DNA of 10,197 bases from Jimgerdemannia flammicorona (taxonomy: Eukaryota > Mucoromycota > Endogonomycetes > Endogonales > Endogonaceae), in contig RBNI01007546.1 of NCBI GenBank assembly GCA_003990745.1, positions 1 to 10,197 on the forward strand, given 5' to 3'. The notes under the pieces were generated by a model. It saw only the letters and a program-made list of their open reading frames with translations, was not told the DNA's origin and did not search any database. Every line of letters starts with the position of its first letter. The first letter of the stretch is position 1. Position numbers and translations under genes: made by a program. This document shows, one piece after another, positions 7,028 to 10,197 of the stretch.

Positions 7028-7780
7028 ATGATCGAGCTACCTCTCACTCCTCCGTCTCTTGACAATGGTAAGAACTTCTCTGGTTGTGTCAGGGATGGTT
7101 CTTACATGCCTCTGTGCCACGCCAAGGCTACCCCTGCTCTTGCCGCCGTTAGCCCTGCCAAGTCCGACTGCTGCTGCTGCTTTGACTCCACGGTTATTAA
7201 TAACCAGTGTGTTGCTTCCACTATTAGCCTGGCTACTAGTGTGAACTCAGAATTATCTACCAAGAACAACGAGCTTGACGAGCTCATGTCCCTCTTCGCC
7301 ATCAACCAGTACGGGTCGTTCCTCCCGGACGACAACGGCTCCTCCCAAGCACCCTCCTCCGGCTCGCCCGTCGTCCCCACTACCGCCAACGGCGATGGTA
7401 AGCAGGTCCGTCCCGTTTCCTCGCTGCCGCCTACTCCCTCCAGCCAATCCGATAATGAGCCCCAAGAACCCGCCTTTGAGCGTCTCATTCAATCGTTTGG
7501 CATCGACGAGTACGCCACTCTCCTCCCCTCCGACGCCTACCTCACCGATGAGGCTCCCTATTCCCCCGAGGGTGACGGCATGGACTCGGACGAGGACTGT
7601 CAAATTGACGTCGAGGCCTTCTCCGACGAATTTGATGAGTTCATGTCCGAGGTGTCTGGCGAGGAGGAATCCGATTCTGATTCGGATGACGATGACGTCG
7701 CCTACTACCGTACCCAGCGTTTCTCGCCGTACCAAGGATCGAACATTTACAGCGTCGCGCCTGTCCAGGCCGCTTACTAG
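7028..7780 (+). CDS. Acidic low-complexity protein with duplicated motif, 250 residues
   Basis: The only intact gene with promoter support. The ATG at 7028 follows an A-rich context and runs to TAG at 7778; an in-frame ATG at 6746 is ignored because it lies upstream of the TATA box. Codons strongly favour C or T in third position. No known domain is recognised. N-terminus MIELPLTPPS, then a Cys-containing segment (C20, C30, C48-51, C61), a motif ELMSLFAINQYGSFLPDD (85-102), a Ser/Pro linker with PPTPSSQS, a second copy RLIQSFGIDEYATLLPSD (152-169), an acidic region (about 186-223) with aromatic residues (EAFSDEFDEFMSEVSG) and a Tyr-rich tail. No signal peptide or membrane segment is seen. The mix of acidic, aromatic and TP-rich segments would suit a transcriptional regulator or short-lived scaffold; this is inference. 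A GTAAG donor at 7068 and an AG at 7250 could splice out residues 14-74 in frame. Confidence 0.85.
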   Translation: MIELPLTPPSLDNGKNFSGCVRDGSYMPLCHAKATPALAAVSPAKSDCCCCFDSTVINNQCVASTISLATSVNSELSTKNNELDELMSLFAINQYGSFLPDDNGSSQAPSSGSPVVPTTANGDGKQVRPVSSLPPTPSSQSDNEPQEPAFERLIQSFGIDEYATLLPSDAYLTDEAPYSPEGDGMDSDEDCQIDVEAFSDEFDEFMSEVSGEEESDSDSDDDDVAYYRTQRFSPYQGSNIYSVAPVQAAY

Positions 7781-8101
7781 GAAGCTAACAATTGGTTCGC
7801 TTTTCGCTTGTAAATACTCTTCTCAGCCAAAAAGTATACTTTGCTCTGTTTTAATGCCTCCGTTACAATCCATCCATCATCTGTATTATCCCTCGTTATT
7901 CTTGTCCATATTTTTTTTTTTTTTTTTTTTTTTGTTGCTATCGGGTTTTCCATTTGCGCATCGTCATGTTATCTATCTGTACAAAAGTATTCGCGGTCTC
8001 TTAGAATTAGAACCTTTTCTCGTTTTGTAGTAATTTGTGTCTATCGGCGCCTGCTCTGAGAAAGAAGATTAATTCCGTGCACTGTACATACTTACAATAA
8101 A
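7781..8101 (+). promoter_or_regulatory. Putative 3' UTR with T23 tract and AATAAA signal
   Basis: Downstream of the TAG the plus strand is T-rich, with a run of 23 T at 7911-7933 and a candidate polyadenylation signal AATAAA at 8096-8101. If the distal signal is used, the mRNA would carry a U23 stretch in its 3' UTR. Earlier T/A-rich sequence around 7810-7850 could also direct cleavage, so the UTR end is uncertain. Confidence 0.45.
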
Positions 8102-8403
8102 ATCCCATCGTAGGTGCTCGGGATTTGTGAACAAAGTTTTCCTCGAACAAAAAAACAATCTCCCCCCCCCCAAATACTCTTTGGAATATTCCCCCTCCAA
8201 TATTCTTGGAATGTGACAAATGTGAGCAGCGTGTTGCATGCGTCGTACACAGGGTTCATAGTGTAGCGCTGTAGCGTGTCACATAGATGCAAGCCACGCA
8301 CGGTTCGGTCCTTGTCAAACATGACACATCCACCCATGCAGGCCGGCGGCCAATAAGGAGCAAGTGTCAAACGAATATACTCGGACACAGGACCTCCTTG
8401 TTC
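8092..8403 (-). CDS. Weak minus-strand ORF converging on the intact gene
   Basis: A frame open from a TGA near 8406 to TAA at 8092, without an ATG until about codon 24. The middle reads RLTLAPYWPPACMGGCVMFD then KDRTVRGLHLCDTLQRYTMN and looks protein-like, but its end crosses a G10 run (Trp-Gly-Gly-Gly) and overlaps the AATAAA of the convergent gene. No family is recognised. It may be a decayed exon or a chance frame. Confidence 0.25.
   Translation of the reverse strand, partial: EQGGPVSEYIRLTLAPYWPPACMGGCVMFDKDRTVRGLHLCDTLQRYTMNPVYDACNTLLTFVTFQEYWRGNIPKSIWGGGDCFFVRGKLCSQIPSTYDGILL
8162..8209. repeat. C10 run followed by small palindromes
   Basis: Ten C (8162-8171), then the perfect palindrome GGAATATTCC (8183-8192) and the interrupted one CCAATATTCTTGG (8197-8209). 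The first contains GAAnnTTC, the half-site spacing of heat-shock elements; the location downstream of a gene end makes regulation speculative. Confidence 0.5.
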
Positions 8404-8459
8404 CCTTTGTCAACGAGCGGTGTTTGAAATCGGTCAAGGGTTCTCTAAGTCATGCAATC

Positions 8460-8470
8460 GGGGGGGGGGG
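8460..8470. repeat. G11 homopolymer
   Basis: Eleven G in a row between two open but unassigned frames. Confidence 0.85.
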
Positions 8471-8595
8471 TGACGTGTTTGACACTCGCGTGGTTCTGCA
8501 TCCCCCATCCTATGACCTCCCGAAATGGTCGGGCTATTTTTACTTGTCCTTGATAAGATACATAAATAAAATGCTTTGAAATGTGAAATCGTTGC

Positions 8596-8690
8596 GTGTG
8601 TGTGTGGAATGATGGGTGAGTGAGTGAGTGAAATGAAATAAAATGAAATGATGAAATGGCATAAAATGATGACATGAAATGAAATGAGAT
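8596..8690. repeat. Microsatellite cluster (GT)n, (GTGA)4, AAATG-like
   Basis: A short GT run (8596-8606), four perfect GTGA units (8616-8631), then about 60 bases of imperfect AAATG/ATGAA repeats to 8690. Strongly purine-rich on plus. It lies immediately upstream of the spliced frame at 8716 and could influence its promoter; no TATA box is obvious. Confidence 0.8.
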
Positions 8691-8715
8691 AAATCAAGCA
8701 TACTCTTCATCGGTG

Positions 8716-9219
8716 ATGGTGAACCTTATCACCCCCGCTCATCTGATAACGGACAGGCGCTGCTCGAAATGGACCCTGCGCGCAAACCTTGCCCTCTGGA
8801 GTGCGGGGCGAGCGGAGCGTCAAAATCCTCCAGGCTCCGTGCATTCGTCTCGTGGTTGCATAATGTAAGGTTTGGTTTTTTGTTTTTACGCTGACAATTT
8901 TTTATTTTGTTTCAGTTTTTTGTTTATTTGTTGCGGGTGGCATGGAAGGAGGGTCGCCCCCCCCCCCGCTTCTGGGTGTGCGGGTTTAAGCACACTCAGT
9001 CACTCTAGGAACGTTCTGGAATTTCTATATGCGGGATTTTTGTGTTTCCGGCTGGGCGTGGTGGTCGCATCCTTTGCCCAATGCGATCGCGATCAACAGT
9101 TCCGCCAGACAAGGTCGGGATGCGCAGAACGGGCATATGTTGAATTGACAACCCGGTGGACGTTGTTTGTCTCGATAAGCTGCTTGTTTCAAATCTACGT
9201 CCATAATAGGTTGCCATAG
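8716..9219 (+). CDS. Hypothetical spliced ORF, two exons, 150 residues
   Basis: ATG at 8716 opens a frame for 149 bases to a GTAAGG donor. After a 51-base intron (8865-8915) the next frame stays open to TAG at 9219, and the phases match (ATA AT|T). The combined 453 bases give 150 residues plus stop. The product begins MVNLITPAHLITDRRCSKWT and later has LEFLYAGFLCFRLGVVVASF, possibly one hydrophobic segment; a C11 run gives Ala-Pro-Pro-Pro. No domain is recognised and codon bias is weak. The intron is more convincing than the protein, so a spliced non-coding RNA is an alternative. Confidence 0.3.
8865..8915 (+). other. Strong predicted intron
   Basis: Donor GTAAGG, branch GCTGAC at 8890-8895, polypyrimidine ATTTTTTATTTTGTTTCAG and AG at 8914-8915, 51 bases in all. 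It is the best-formed intron in the window and implies plus-strand transcription here. Confidence 0.6.
8957..8967. repeat. C11 homopolymer
   Basis: Eleven C within the second exon of the hypothetical spliced frame; a one-base length error here would change that reading frame. Confidence 0.85.
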
Positions 9220-9435
9220 CGTCAGTGGCCCGTTTTCGGAATACATGCCTTCCCGAATGGAACGCTGGACAGCTGCGCATACCCCTCCACATTACGTAGT
9301 TCCTAGTCAACTTGTTGCGTTTTTTGAACGCGCACGGGATGGACGAGGCGGGGTTGCGGTAAACGCTTTGGGGTGTGTTTGCCTCGTTTGCTGGTTGCTC
9401 TTGTGAATGCACCCGATCCGCGCTGTCGTGCGCCG

Positions 9436-9459
9436 TTTTTTTTTTTTTTTTTTTTTTTT
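9436..9459. repeat. T24 homopolymer
   Basis: Twenty-four T on plus, the longest single-base run in the window. There is no tRNA or other Pol III gene upstream, so a terminator role is not supported. Confidence 0.85.
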
Positions 9460-9878
9460 AATTCATGCCATGCGATGTGACGTAGGGAGTGTCCTTATCC
9501 GACGTTTACACGTTTTTCTTGTGCATGATTCGTTGGGTGTCGGCTGTGCTTCTGGCTTATGATTTTCTAAAACATTTTGGTCTTGTTGCATGACCATTTG
9601 CGTGTGTTTGGTGGTTCTGCTTCTCATAAGGCGTTCGGTTGATGCTTTTGGCAAATACTGCATCATCTATATGGGGTTCCTTTGAACCTTGGCGGGCATT
9701 GAATTTTCGAAAACGACATTCTATTTTTTCCGTCTATTTCTGTCTACGTTTCAGAATGTGTTTGACGCATATTGGATATACGCTAGGGTACAGGGGATAT
9801 TTTGCGTGACTTCGTTTTGAGCTGTTAATCCTCGACTGGTGGAGCAGCACAGGAAATTGTGGCTTGGTGAAATACAAG

Positions 9879-9932
9879 GGCACACAAATTTCCTTTTTTT
9901 TTTTTATTAAAACGGATGGCACACAAATTTCC
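9879..9932. repeat. 15-bp direct repeats flanking a T-run
   Basis: GGCACACAAATTTCC occurs at 9879-9893 and again at 9918-9932. Between them are a T12 run and ATTAAAACGGAT. A repeat-bounded insert with a homopolymer at one end resembles a small retroposition footprint, but the insert is only 24 bases. Confidence 0.75.
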
Positions 9933-9959
9933 CCTGAACTCTCTTAAAGTCAGTCTTGG

Positions 9960-10197
9960 CAAACATTGAGTTGTACAGTCTGGCAAATCTAAACTTTGAA
10001 AAATATATTTAAAATCTAATTCTGTAGAATGATTCTTTATTTTTTATTTTTTTTTTTTATATCTCTCTATAAGTTTAAAAAAAGAGAAATTTTATTATAT
10101 TGAGTCAAAATCTAATACAAGTTATATATATCTTAAAAAGAAAATCACTATATAAATTTTATATATAATAATATATCATTATTAGCTTAATTATTAT
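9960..10197. other. AT-rich right end
   Basis: Composition shifts abruptly to very high A+T with runs of T, TATATA and AATAATAT, and AAAATCTAAT occurs twice about 100 bases apart. No open frame or RNA is seen. It could be the edge of an AT-rich repeat block or of a decayed transposable element. Confidence 0.6.

Larger units (their letters stand above)
9220..9960. other. Intergenic, no gene supported
   Basis: A minus-strand frame of 135 codons (9412 to 9005) overlaps the plus-strand spliced frame and reaches into this region, but it has no ATG at its start, no splice evidence and no recognised motif. Otherwise there are only short frames, a T24 run at 9436-9459 and a 15-bp direct repeat at 9879-9932. 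Confidence 0.45.

Noticed and set aside
7253..7735. 160-codon minus-strand frame opposite the intact CDS, and the 251-codon plus-strand frame from 7275 to 8030
   Set aside because: Both are shadows of the strong third-position bias of the real gene; the latter also runs through the T23 tract.
8712..8747. Box C/D snoRNA-like pattern (GTGATGG ... CTGA)
   Set aside because: The C box deviates, the boxes are only about 30 bases apart, and no terminal stem or C'/D' pair is visible.
9005..9412. 135-codon minus-strand frame
   Set aside because: Starts without an ATG, lies antisense to a frame with a better splice-supported model, and matches nothing I recognise.
9436..9459. T24 as a Pol III or intrinsic terminator
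   Set aside because: No Pol III gene or GC hairpin precedes it, and similar homopolymers occur across the window without relation to genes.

Overview
The window looks like nuclear DNA of an intron-bearing fungus, most likely an early-diverging lineage (Mucoromycota in the broad sense). The reasons are short introns with GTATG/GTGAGT/GTAAGG donors, CTRAC-like branch sites and CAG acceptors; a TATA plus CCAAT promoter with a pyrimidine-rich leader; many long T, A, C and G homopolymers; and a kinase N-lobe whose GGF-type glycine loop recalls the expanded TKL-like kinases of arbuscular and related fungi. The placement is an inference from style, not a database match.

Only one gene looks intact: a single-exon plus-strand CDS at 7028-7780. 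It encodes a 250-residue acidic, low-complexity protein of unknown function with a CCAAT box, a TATA box and a downstream AATAAA. It carries a duplicated motif of about 17 residues and a possible alternative in-frame intron that would remove nearly all its cysteines.

Left of it lie gene relics. The clearest is on the minus strand, about 4983 down to 3248. A protein-kinase relic (glycine loop, beta-3 lysine strand, alpha-C, hinge, alpha-E, degenerate catalytic loop) is interrupted by several frameshifts and lacks its C-lobe. An intron then leads into at least six leucine-rich repeats of the ribonuclease-inhibitor type, each on its own exon of about 84 bases, joined where readable by phase-1 introns. 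Three repeats are well preserved and the others are damaged. A plus-strand relic at 1972-2430 reads as the end of a WD40 propeller, again with a frameshift. Together they look like a small graveyard of repeat-domain and kinase genes of the kind used in signalling or recognition; that role is inference.

The rest is mostly intergenic. 330-1000, 1219-1960, 2431-2852, 5601-6830 and 9220-9960 hold no gene I can defend. There are weak open frames at 16-326 (minus), 1006-1218 (plus), 5066-5600 (plus), 8092-8403 (minus) and a spliced plus-strand frame at 8716-9219 whose intron has textbook signals. The last 240 bases turn very AT-rich. I saw no CRISPR array, rRNA, convincing tRNA, transposase or terminal inverted repeats.
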